Assembly: GCA_937958105.1 (NCBI GenBank)
Contig: CALFXJ010000059.1
Span: 1 to 64,000 of the forward strand
Direction of reading: 5' to 3'
Length of the DNA stretch: 64,000 nt
Source: an uncultured Cellvibrio sp.
GTDB taxonomy: Bacteria; Pseudomonadota; Gammaproteobacteria; Pseudomonadales; Cellvibrionaceae
Shown here: piece by piece, positions 43,973-51,393 of the stretch
Layout of the letters: every line of letters begins with the position of its first letter
Numbering within the stretch: position 1 is the stretch's first letter
Notes under the pieces: generated by a model
Told to the model about the DNA's origin: nothing
The model's input: the letters and a program-made list of their open reading frames with translations, nothing else
Database searches by the model: none
Translations under genes and position numbers: made by a program

Positions 43973-44035
43973 GTGAAACGTTCAGGCTTATATCTGCAAG
44001 AGCGTGCCGCCCTCGTCGCCCGATGGCGTCGCTAG
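43973..44035 (+). CDS. Possible trpE leader peptide
   Basis: A 20-residue ORF (GTG start, MKRSGLYLQERAALVARWRR) with a perfect AAGGAG eight bases upstream, lying in the 353-base gap between rpe and trpE. It has a single Trp codon near its end, whereas classical leaders carry a Trp run. A hairpin TTCGCC/GGCGAA (44185-44207) precedes the trpE ribosome site, but no canonical terminator was found. Attenuation is possible, not shown. Confidence 0.45.
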   Translation: MKRSGLYLQERAALVARWRR

Positions 44036-44223
44036 TCCATTTCTGCCCGCGCGCAGTCTGTCTGGCTAGCACTCGTATCTAGTCTCACAGTCTGTCAGCA
44101 GCCGGGTTGTCTCCCTCTCATCTGTTGTCCGACCATCTCATGCCGCGTCAGGCGCAGATGAATTGCCCGATAAAAATAGCGTGATTCGCCTAACTCTTGC
44201 TGGCGAACCTGAAAGGTAAACCC

Positions 44224-45693
44224 ATGACTCCTGAACAATTTGCTGAGCTGGCCGCGCAAGGCTATAACCGTATTCCGGTGATGCGCGAAGTGCTGGCTGA
44301 CCTTGATACTCCCTTGTCTTCCTATCTGAAACTGGCTCGCGGAGCCTATTCTTATCTGTTTGAGTCGGTCCAGGGCGGCGAGAAGTGGGGCCGTTATTCC
44401 ATGATCGGCCTGCCCGCCCGCACCGTGTTGAAAGCCTATGGTGAGCGCATCTGCATCGAGCGTGATGGTGTGATCATCGAAGAAACCACGCAGGCTGATG
44501 CACTGGCCTTTGTTGAAGAGTTCAAGCTGCGCTACCGTGCTCCAGAGCTGCCGGGCCTGCCGCGTTTTACCGGCGGTCTGGTGGGCTATTTTGCCTATGA
44601 CTGCGTGCGCTATGTCGAACCGCACCTCAAGGCCAGCGAACCCAAAGATGTACTGGGGACGCCGGATATTCTCTTGACGGTCTCCGACGAGGTTCTGGTC
44701 TTCGATAACCTGGCGGGCAAGTTGATCCTGGTGATCCATGCCAATCCGGACGTAGAGAATGCCTATGAAGCAGCCAACCAGCGGCTGGACGAACTGGAGC
44801 GGCGCCTGCGCGGTCCCGTGCCGTCGACTCCGGATCTGACGCTGGGTATGAACGGCGCCAGCGAGCAGAACTTCCGCTCCCATTACGGTGAGCAGCAGTT
44901 CCACGACGCGGTCAACCGCATCAAAGACTATGTGCTGGCTGGCGATACCATGCAGGTGGTTATCTCCCAGCGCCTGTCCATCGACTTTGCGGGCGAACCG
45001 CTCAACCTTTATCGCGCGCTGCGCAACCTGAATCCTTCTCCTTATATGTACTTCCTCGACCTCGGCGACCATCACGTCGTGGGATCAAGCCCGGAAATTC
45101 TTGCGCGGCTGGAGGACGGTGATGTGACGGTGCGGCCTATCGCCGGTACCCGTCGTCGCGGCCATACGCCGGAGGAGGACAAGGCGCTGGAAGCGGAGCT
45201 GGTGGCTGATCCTAAAGAAATCGCGGAACACCTGATGCTGATCGATCTCGGTCGCAACGACGTGGGCCGGGTGGCTCAGGTGGGGAGCGTCCGGCTCACC
45301 GACAAGATGGTGGTAGAGCGCTACTCTCACGTCATGCACATCACCTCCAACGTCACCGGCAAGATCAAGCCTGAACTGCATGCGATGGACGTGCTGCGCG
45401 CGGCCCTGCCGGCAGGTACCTTGTCGGGTGCACCGAAGATTCGCGCGATGGAAATCATCGACGAACTGGAAAGCGAAAAACGCGGTATCTATGGCGGCGC
45501 GGTCGGTTACATCGCGTGGAACGGCAACATGGATACCGCTATCGCGATCCGTACGGCAGTCATTAAAGACGGCAAGCTTTACGTGCAGGCCGGCGCCGGC
45601 GTGGTGGCTGACTCAGTACCGGCCCTGGAGTGGAAAGAAACCATGAACAAAGCGCGGGCCATCTTCAAAGCTGTCGACATGGTGGGGGAATAA
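44224..45693 (+). CDS. trpE: Anthranilate synthase component I
   Basis: 489 residues from ATG 44224. It makes anthranilate from chorismate with TrpG. The N-terminal part holds the Trp feedback site region (LDTPLSSYLKLA, YSYLFESVQGGEKWGRYSMIG). The chorismate-binding core has RPIAGTRRRGHTPEEDKALE, HLMLIDLGRNDVGRVAQVG, LPAGTLSGAPKIRAMEII and GGAVGYIAWNGNMDTAIAIR. It is two bases from trpG. Confidence 0.96.
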   Translation: MTPEQFAELAAQGYNRIPVMREVLADLDTPLSSYLKLARGAYSYLFESVQGGEKWGRYSMIGLPARTVLKAYGERICIERDGVIIEETTQADALAFVEEFKLRYRAPELPGLPRFTGGLVGYFAYDCVRYVEPHLKASEPKDVLGTPDILLTVSDEVLVFDNLAGKLILVIHANPDVENAYEAANQRLDELERRLRGPVPSTPDLTLGMNGASEQNFRSHYGEQQFHDAVNRIKDYVLAGDTMQVVISQRLSIDFAGEPLNLYRALRNLNPSPYMYFLDLGDHHVVGSSPEILARLEDGDVTVRPIAGTRRRGHTPEEDKALEAELVADPKEIAEHLMLIDLGRNDVGRVAQVGSVRLTDKMVVERYSHVMHITSNVTGKIKPELHAMDVLRAALPAGTLSGAPKIRAMEIIDELESEKRGIYGGAVGYIAWNGNMDTAIAIRTAVIKDGKLYVQAGAGVVADSVPALEWKETMNKARAIFKAVDMVGE

Positions 45694-45695
45694 AC

Positions 45696-46277
45696 ATGAT
45701 TCTGATGATCGATAACTACGACTCCTTTACCTTCAACGTCGTGCAGTATCTCGGTGAGTTGCAGGCCGATGTCAAGGTGGTGCGTAACGATGAGATTACC
45801 GTGGACGATATTGCGCGTATGGCACCGGAAAAGATTGTGATCTCACCCGGTCCCTGTACACCCAATGAAGCGGGGATCTCTGTCGAAACGATCAAGACGT
45901 TTGCCGGCAGGATTCCGCTGCTGGGCATTTGTCTCGGCCACCAGAGCATCGGCCAGGCCTTCGGTGGAAAGATCATTCGTGCACCTCAGGTAATGCACGG
46001 TAAAACCTCACCGGTTTATCACGCTGACAAGGGTGTGTTTACCGGTCTTAAAAATCCTTTGCAGGCCACGCGCTACCACTCCCTGGTCATCGACAAGGAA
46101 AGCCTGCCGGACTGTCTGGAGATCACAGCCTGGACTCAGAATGACGATGGCAGCATGGGAGAGATCATGGGGGTGCGCCACAAAACCCTGGCAGTCGAGG
46201 GCGTACAGTTTCACCCTGAATCAATTCTGACCGAACAGGGGCACGAGCTGCTGCGCAATTTCCTGAATGGACTGTAA
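45696..46277 (+). CDS. trpG: Anthranilate synthase glutamine amidotransferase component
   Basis: 193 residues. Class I amidotransferase supplying ammonia to TrpE: IDNYDSFTFNVVQYLGEL, ISPGPCTPNEAGIS, nucleophile Cys in LLGICLGHQSIGQAFGG, and the His-Glu pair in GVQFHPESI. It is often shared with folate synthesis (pabA). Confidence 0.96.
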   Translation: MILMIDNYDSFTFNVVQYLGELQADVKVVRNDEITVDDIARMAPEKIVISPGPCTPNEAGISVETIKTFAGRIPLLGICLGHQSIGQAFGGKIIRAPQVMHGKTSPVYHADKGVFTGLKNPLQATRYHSLVIDKESLPDCLEITAWTQNDDGSMGEIMGVRHKTLAVEGVQFHPESILTEQGHELLRNFLNGL

Positions 46278-46394
46278 CGGTTAAATCAACGCACCGCCGC
46301 GCGTCGTTCCAGAGGTGCGATTGCGCGGCAGCTGAAGTGAATTTACGCTTCGCTGCAGATTTCTCCCACAACCGATAAGGTAACGACAAGGTAG

Positions 46395-47432
46395 ATGGCG
46401 ATGGATATCAAACAAGCACTGAATAAATTAGTTGCTCACATTGATCTCTCAACCGAAGAGATGACCATGGTAATGCGGGACGTGATGACCGGCGTGGCTA
46501 CACCGGCCCAGATCGGCGGTTTTCTCGTCGCCCTGCGGATGAAAGGTGAAACCCTGGATGAAATTACCGGTGCCGCTCAGGTCATGCGTGAGCTGGCGAC
46601 CCCAGTGGATATTGATGTTGAGTATCTGGTGGATACCTGCGGTACCGGCGGTGACGGTGCCAACCTGTTCAACATCTCTACCGCCAGCGCCTTTGTGGTG
46701 GCTGCCGCCGGTGGTCGGGTGGCCAAGCACGGTAACCGTGGTGTTTCCAGTACGGCGGGCAGTGCCGATGTGCTGGAGGCCGCGGGTATCAAACTCGATA
46801 TTGCGCCGGAGCAGGTGGCTCGCTGTGTGAAGGAAATCGGCGTAGGTTTTATGTTTGCACCGGCCCATCACAGTGCCATGCGCTTTGCCATTGGCCCGCG
46901 CCGCGAGCTGGGCCTGCGCACTATCTTCAATATGCTCGGCCCCATGACCAATCCGGCCAACGTCAAACGCCAGGTCATCGGCGTTTTCAATGGTGAGCTC
47001 TGCCGGCCTATGGCCGAAGTGCTGGGACGGCTGGGCAGTGAGCATGTGATGGTGGTGCATGCGAAAGACGGGCTGGATGAAATCAGCCTGGCCACCGAAA
47101 CCCAGGTGGCTGAACTGAAGAACGGCGAGATCATCGAATACACCATCAAGCCTGAGGATTTTGGCGTGCAGAGCAAGAGTCTCATCGGTCTGAGTGTACA
47201 GACGCCGGAAGACTCGCTGTTGTTGATCAAGGATGCCCTTGGCAACCGTCGCGGCCAATACGCTGAGAAGGCCGCTGATATCATCACCCTGAATGCTGGC
47301 GCCGCCATCTATGTCAGCGGTGTGGCCAGCAATCTGGCCGACGGCGTTGAGATGGCGCGGGACGCCATCGGCAGCAGCCTGGCGGGTGAGAAAATCCGCG
47401 AGCTGGCGGCTTTCACCCAGTACCTGGAATAA
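46395..47432 (+). CDS. trpD: Anthranilate phosphoribosyltransferase
   Basis: A 345-residue enzyme, second step of Trp synthesis. PRPP-binding DTCGTGGDGANLFNIS, KHGNRGVSSTAGSADVLEA, and the metal site in LGPMTNPANVKRQVIGVF. Starts at 46395 or 46401 are both possible. The 117-base gap after trpG shows no gene. Confidence 0.96.
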   Translation: MAMDIKQALNKLVAHIDLSTEEMTMVMRDVMTGVATPAQIGGFLVALRMKGETLDEITGAAQVMRELATPVDIDVEYLVDTCGTGGDGANLFNISTASAFVVAAAGGRVAKHGNRGVSSTAGSADVLEAAGIKLDIAPEQVARCVKEIGVGFMFAPAHHSAMRFAIGPRRELGLRTIFNMLGPMTNPANVKRQVIGVFNGELCRPMAEVLGRLGSEHVMVVHAKDGLDEISLATETQVAELKNGEIIEYTIKPEDFGVQSKSLIGLSVQTPEDSLLLIKDALGNRRGQYAEKAADIITLNAGAAIYVSGVASNLADGVEMARDAIGSSLAGEKIRELAAFTQYLE

Positions 47433-47494
47433 AGCTTAAACCCACTGATGCTGATGCGAACTTTAGATGGTTCGCTAAGTAGAGGAATTGTCGC

Positions 47495-48292
47495 GTGACC
47501 CAGACCCCTACCGTACTCCGCAAGATCATTGCCCGAAAATGGGAAGAGATTGCCGAGCGTAAAAAAACTGTTCCCCTGGCCGACCTGCAACACGGCCTGC
47601 TTCACCCGCAGCCGGTGCGCGGCTTCGTCCAGGCCATTGCGGACCGCATTGCAGCTGGTCAGCCCGGCGTCATCGCCGAGATCAAGAAGGCGTCACCCAG
47701 TAAAGGTGTGATCCGCGAACACTTTGTACCAGCGGAGCTGGCGCGCAGCTATGAACAGGGCGGCGCGGCCTGCCTGTCAGTGCTGACCGATGTGGATTTC
47801 TTTCAGGGAGCAGATGCATATCTGCAGGAAGCCCGCGCCGCTACGGACCTGCCGGTCATCCGCAAGGATTTCCTGGTCGACGAATACCAGGTCTACGAGG
47901 CCCGGGCCATTGGAGCGGATTGTGTGTTGCTGATCGTCGCGGCTCTTGAGCCTCAGAAACTGGCGGATCTGAATACCCTGGCGATGGAGCTGGGGCTGGA
48001 CGTGCTGGTGGAGGTGCATGATGCGGCAGAGCTGGAGATTGCCCTGAGCCTGCCGAACAAGTTGATCGGCATCAACAACCGTAACCTGCATACCTTCGAC
48101 GTAAGTCTGCAGACCACCTTTGATCTGCTGGATCAGATTGGCCCCGAAAGAATTGTCGTAACGGAAAGCGGTATTCTTTCACCGGAAGATGTGAGGGTTA
48201 TGCGGGAGCGGAACGTAAATGCCTTCCTGATCGGGGAAGCCTTTATGCGTGAGAACGATCCAGGCACAGCCCTGAAATCCTTCTTCAGCTGA
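47495..48292 (+). CDS. trpC: Indole-3-glycerol phosphate synthase
   Basis: A 265-residue TIM barrel with a GTG start. It shows VIAEIKKASPSKGVIRE (catalytic Lys and Glu), SVLTDVDFFQG, VIRKDFLVDEYQVYEARAIGAD, IGINNRNLHTFDVSL and VTESGILSPEDV. It is not fused to TrpF. It is the last trp gene here; trpFBA must be elsewhere. Confidence 0.96.
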   Translation: MTQTPTVLRKIIARKWEEIAERKKTVPLADLQHGLLHPQPVRGFVQAIADRIAAGQPGVIAEIKKASPSKGVIREHFVPAELARSYEQGGAACLSVLTDVDFFQGADAYLQEARAATDLPVIRKDFLVDEYQVYEARAIGADCVLLIVAALEPQKLADLNTLAMELGLDVLVEVHDAAELEIALSLPNKLIGINNRNLHTFDVSLQTTFDLLDQIGPERIVVTESGILSPEDVRVMRERNVNAFLIGEAFMRENDPGTALKSFFS

Positions 48293-48297
48293 TTCAT

Positions 48298-48326
48298 AAA
48301 AAAGCCAGCGCTGAGCTGGCTTTTTT
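48298..48326 (+). terminator. Terminator of the trp operon segment
   Basis: AAAAAAGCCAGC-GCTGA-GCTGGCTTTTTT, a perfect 12-bp stem with a T-run, between trpC and the convergent crp gene; it can serve both strands. Confidence 0.92.
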
Positions 48327-48358
48327 GTAGCTGATGGCAGCAGGGTGCTGCCATCGCA

Positions 48359-48994
48359 TCAGCGGGTACCGTAGACCACCATGGTCTTTCCTTTAACCAG
48401 GACCAGACCTTGCTCTTCAAGGGTCTTGAGTACGCGGCCAACCATCTCCCGGGAACAGCCCACGATGCGGCCGATCTCCTGACGGGTGATCTTGATCTGC
48501 ATGCCGTCCGGGTGGGTCATGGCATCGGGTTCCTTGCACAGATCGAGCAGGGTGCGGGCAACGCGGCCAGTCACATCCAGAAAGGCCAGATCACCGACTT
48601 TCCGGGTGGTGGCACGCAGACGGCGAGCCATCTGGCTGCCCAGTGCAAAGAGGAACTCAGGATGAGATTCAGAGATTTCCTGGAATTTGGCGTAGCTGAT
48701 CTCCGCTACTTCGCATTCCGACTTGGCGCGAACCCAGGCGCTGCGAGAATCTTTCTCGTCAAACAAGCCCATTTCGCCGAAGAAGTCGCCATCATTGAGG
48801 TAGGCGACGATCATCTCGCGACCTTCGTCATCCTCAATCAAAACGGTGACCGAACCTTTGACGATGTAATAGAGGGAATCACTTTTGTCGCCCGCATAGA
48901 TGATGGTGCTTTTTGCGGGGTAACGGCGACGGTGACAATGGCTTAGAAACTCATCCACATTCTTAATGTGCGGTGTTAATGAGACAGCGACCAA
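48359..48994 (-). CDS. crp: cAMP-responsive regulator Crp/Vfr
   Basis: A 211-residue protein. The cyclic-nucleotide domain has IIYAGDKSDSLYYIVKGSVTVLIEDDEGRE and DGDFFGEMGLFDEKDSRSAWVRAKS (phosphate-binding region FFGEMGL). The C-terminal HTH ITRQEIGRIVGCSREMVGRVLKTLEEQG is the Crp recognition helix type, predicting TGTGA-N6-TCACA sites, one of which is at 2592-2607. Its place next to trpC matches vfr in Pseudomonas. Confidence 0.95.
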   Translation of the reverse strand: MVAVSLTPHIKNVDEFLSHCHRRRYPAKSTIIYAGDKSDSLYYIVKGSVTVLIEDDEGREMIVAYLNDGDFFGEMGLFDEKDSRSAWVRAKSECEVAEISYAKFQEISESHPEFLFALGSQMARRLRATTRKVGDLAFLDVTGRVARTLLDLCKEPDAMTHPDGMQIKITRQEIGRIVGCSREMVGRVLKTLEEQGLVLVKGKTMVVYGTR

Positions 48995-49252
48995 GGTGGA
49001 CTCCTGATTAGCTTTATAGGATTTATCAGTTCATATGGCGCGCATTATGACCAGAAACCAAAATGCGTACCAGTCGAGGCGGAGCCGGGCTCCAAACTTT
49101 GTGATGCAGTTATAAGCCTAGAGTCACTGCTTGTCCATCGAAAGTTTAACTCAGCGCCGTTTATGTTGATTTTTGCGACATTGCGCTACATTCACAGGCT
49201 GTGTGATAACCTTAGCAGCCTAGAAAGTCCAGTAACAGTAAAGGGTTGGAAT

Positions 49253-49675
49253 ATGCACGCAACAGTTAAATGGGTGGATGGCGCCCAGTTCATTGGTGAG
49301 TCGGGGAGCGGCCACTCGGTAGTGATGGATGGTCCACCGGACCACGGAGGCCGCAATCTGGGCGTGCGCCCGATGGAGATGCTGCTGCTGGGACTGGGCG
49401 GCTGCTCATCGTTTGATGTAGTGAGCATCCTAAGCAAGGCGCGGCAGGCCGTCACGGATTGCCGGGTGGAGCTGGAAGCCGAGCGTGCGGAAGGCGTTCC
49501 TTCTCCATTCACCAAAATTCACATGCAGTTCATTGTGACCGGTAAAGACCTTAAAGAAGCTCAGGTCAAACGCGCAGTGGAACTGTCTGCAACAAAATAT
49601 TGCTCCGCTTCTATCATGCTGGAGGCCGGGGGCGTTGAGATCACCCACGGTTATGAGATCCGCGCAGCGGATTGA
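49253..49675 (+). CDS. OsmC-family protein
   Basis: 140 residues from ATG 49253. The OsmC/YhfA fold has GRNLGVRPMEMLLLGLGGCSSFDVVSIL with the first reactive Cys and ATKYCSASIMLEAG with the second. Family members reduce organic hydroperoxides; the YhfA branch is less well defined. It is divergent from crp, 258 bases apart, in a stretch with half-sites like TGTGTGATAA that could be Crp targets. Confidence 0.9.
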   Translation: MHATVKWVDGAQFIGESGSGHSVVMDGPPDHGGRNLGVRPMEMLLLGLGGCSSFDVVSILSKARQAVTDCRVELEAERAEGVPSPFTKIHMQFIVTGKDLKEAQVKRAVELSATKYCSASIMLEAGGVEITHGYEIRAAD

Positions 49676-49682
49676 CCGGCTG

Positions 49683-49705
49683 GCGACAGGTATTCCGCCT
49701 GTCGC
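49683..49705. terminator. Hairpin between osmC-like gene and a convergent gene
   Basis: GCGACAGG (49683-49690) pairs with CCTGTCGC (49698-49705), followed by a pyrimidine-rich but not pure T stretch. Confidence 0.5.
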
Positions 49706-49731
49706 TTCTCCTTACGTTATCCTTCTCATTC

Positions 49732-50448
49732 TCATTCCAGGCTGATTCCGCCCGGCGGGATTCGCTTCTGCAGTTCTCGTGTCAGGGCCGGTACCAGCTG
49801 GCGATGGCGCGGATGTAGATGGACGTAGGCGGATTGATGAAACAGGGTGCCGGCGTGGTAGATCGGGCTGGGCAGCTCCGAGCTGGCCAGAATCCGTTTC
49901 ACCGAGGCTTCTGAAATAATCAGCGCGTCAATGCGGCCGGCGCTGAGCATCTTGATACCGATGTCACTGCTTACAGCACTCTGGGCTTCGCGCTGGCGTT
50001 CCGGGGTCAGCAGGCTCTGGGTTTCCGAGGACCCCTGCAGATAACCGAGGCGGTATTTGCCGCTGTTCAATTCGGTGAGGCTTTCGATCCTGATATCTGG
50101 ATCATTGGTCCACACTTGCAGATCTGCGCTGGCTACTACTACCTCGATACGGATCAGGGGAGATTCCGGTGAGTTCTGCAGGTAGCGGAAATCCCGTCCG
50201 CATTCCCCGTCGCTCGCCCCGTGATTAGCATCCTGGATCGAGCGCAGAGAGGGGCGGTGGTGCATGGTGAAGCTATAGCCCAGCGCGGTAAAGGCTTCAC
50301 GATAGACGGTTTCAAGCTTGATGAAATGGGCGGAATGGGGCGGCATCCAGCAGGTAAAGGTGATTTGTGGTGGCTCAGCATTGCCCCAGGCTGCGTAGAA
50401 GAAAGCCAGGTACGGCAGCCAGCGGCAAAGTGTGCGGTGGATGGGCAT
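49732..50448 (-). CDS. Periplasmic solute-binding-like protein (SBP_bac_3 type)
   Basis: 238 residues from ATG 50448, with a signal peptide (MPIHRTLCRWLPYLAFFYAAWGNA). The fold resembles amino-acid-type binding proteins: ETVYREAFTALGYSFTMHHRP, ECGRDFRYLQNS, LGYLQGSSETQSLL and GIKMLSAGRIDALII. Orphan copies like this, without permease genes, are common in gammaproteobacteria and may act as sensors. The ligand is unknown. Confidence 0.75.
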   Translation of the reverse strand: MPIHRTLCRWLPYLAFFYAAWGNAEPPQITFTCWMPPHSAHFIKLETVYREAFTALGYSFTMHHRPSLRSIQDANHGASDGECGRDFRYLQNSPESPLIRIEVVVASADLQVWTNDPDIRIESLTELNSGKYRLGYLQGSSETQSLLTPERQREAQSAVSSDIGIKMLSAGRIDALIISEASVKRILASSELPSPIYHAGTLFHQSAYVHLHPRHRQLVPALTRELQKRIPPGGISLE

Positions 50449-50543
50449 GTGGGATGTCGTCTTATGTCTTATCGAGATGTCGTCTAGTTTAGCATCCACC
50501 CGGTGAGACGCGAGTCTGGCGGCTGAATTTACCGCCAGATGCT

Positions 50544-51191
50544 TCAAATGCGATAGCTGCTCAGGGTCATGGCCTTTGACACCAGAGACATGGCTACCTT
50601 CACCGGGGCCGGAAATCTCATACCGCCCGCTGCGAGCGCCGCATCCGCATGGCGGGCTTCGTCGATCAACATTTGTTCCACCACCGCACGACTCCGCAGA
50701 TCCTGCTCGGGCAGTTTGGTGAGGTGACTCTGGAGGTGGCGGCAGACCTGGTCTTCCGTGGCGGCAACAAAGCCAAGGCTTACACGATCGCTGATCAATC
50801 CCGCTCCGGCACCGATAGCAAAAGACAAACCGTACCAAAGGGGATTGAGGTAGCTGGTGTGGCTGCCCAGTTCGTCAATACGCTCCTGACACCAGACCAG
50901 GTGATCCACCTCCTCAGCGGCGGCCTTTTCCATCTCAACCCGGACATCGGGCAATCTGGCAGTAAGGGCCTGACCCTGATAAAGCGCCTGGGCGCAGACT
51001 TCCCCGGAATGATTAACCCGCATCAGGCCAGCGGCGTGACGCCGTTCCTCGGTGGTCATTTCAATTTGCGGTTGATGGATTGCAGGGGAGGGGCGTTCTG
51101 CCGTCAGATCGCTGGCTCCGGCCAGGGTGCGCAACGCACGGTCGGCCTGGACTATCAAGCGATCAACAAAGTTGAGTTGGATTCCGGGCAT
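50544..51191 (-). CDS. coq7: Demethoxyubiquinone hydroxylase (Coq7)
   Basis: A 215-residue di-iron, ferritin-like monooxygenase of ubiquinone synthesis. Iron ligands are in MRVNHSGEVCAQALYQGQ (Glu), AAAEEVDHLVWCQERI (Glu, His), FVAATEDQVCRHLQSHL and IDEARHADAA. ATG 51191 gives the normal length. In Pseudomonas coq7 also lies near crp/vfr and osmC. Confidence 0.94.
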   Translation of the reverse strand: MPGIQLNFVDRLIVQADRALRTLAGASDLTAERPSPAIHQPQIEMTTEERRHAAGLMRVNHSGEVCAQALYQGQALTARLPDVRVEMEKAAAEEVDHLVWCQERIDELGSHTSYLNPLWYGLSFAIGAGAGLISDRVSLGFVAATEDQVCRHLQSHLTKLPEQDLRSRAVVEQMLIDEARHADAALAAGGMRFPAPVKVAMSLVSKAMTLSSYRI

Positions 51192-51393
51192 GGTCAGAGC
51201 CTCGTAAGGGGGTAGAAATAGGACAACGAAAAAACCCGGATATTGTATAGAAAAAAAACCGAACCCACAGGACCACTTGCCTTCAATGGATCGCAAAGGG
51301 TGTGTCGTTTTCTTGTGTGGGCACCGGGCAGTGGTTATAGTCCAGGTTATAGTCACGACAACAATAATGATCGGCCGACGAGGAGGCATCACT

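Noticed and set aside
43973..44223. Classical trp attenuator with tandem Trp codons
   Set aside because: Only one Trp codon is in the leader ORF and no terminator hairpin with a T-run precedes trpE, so a standard attenuator is not supported.
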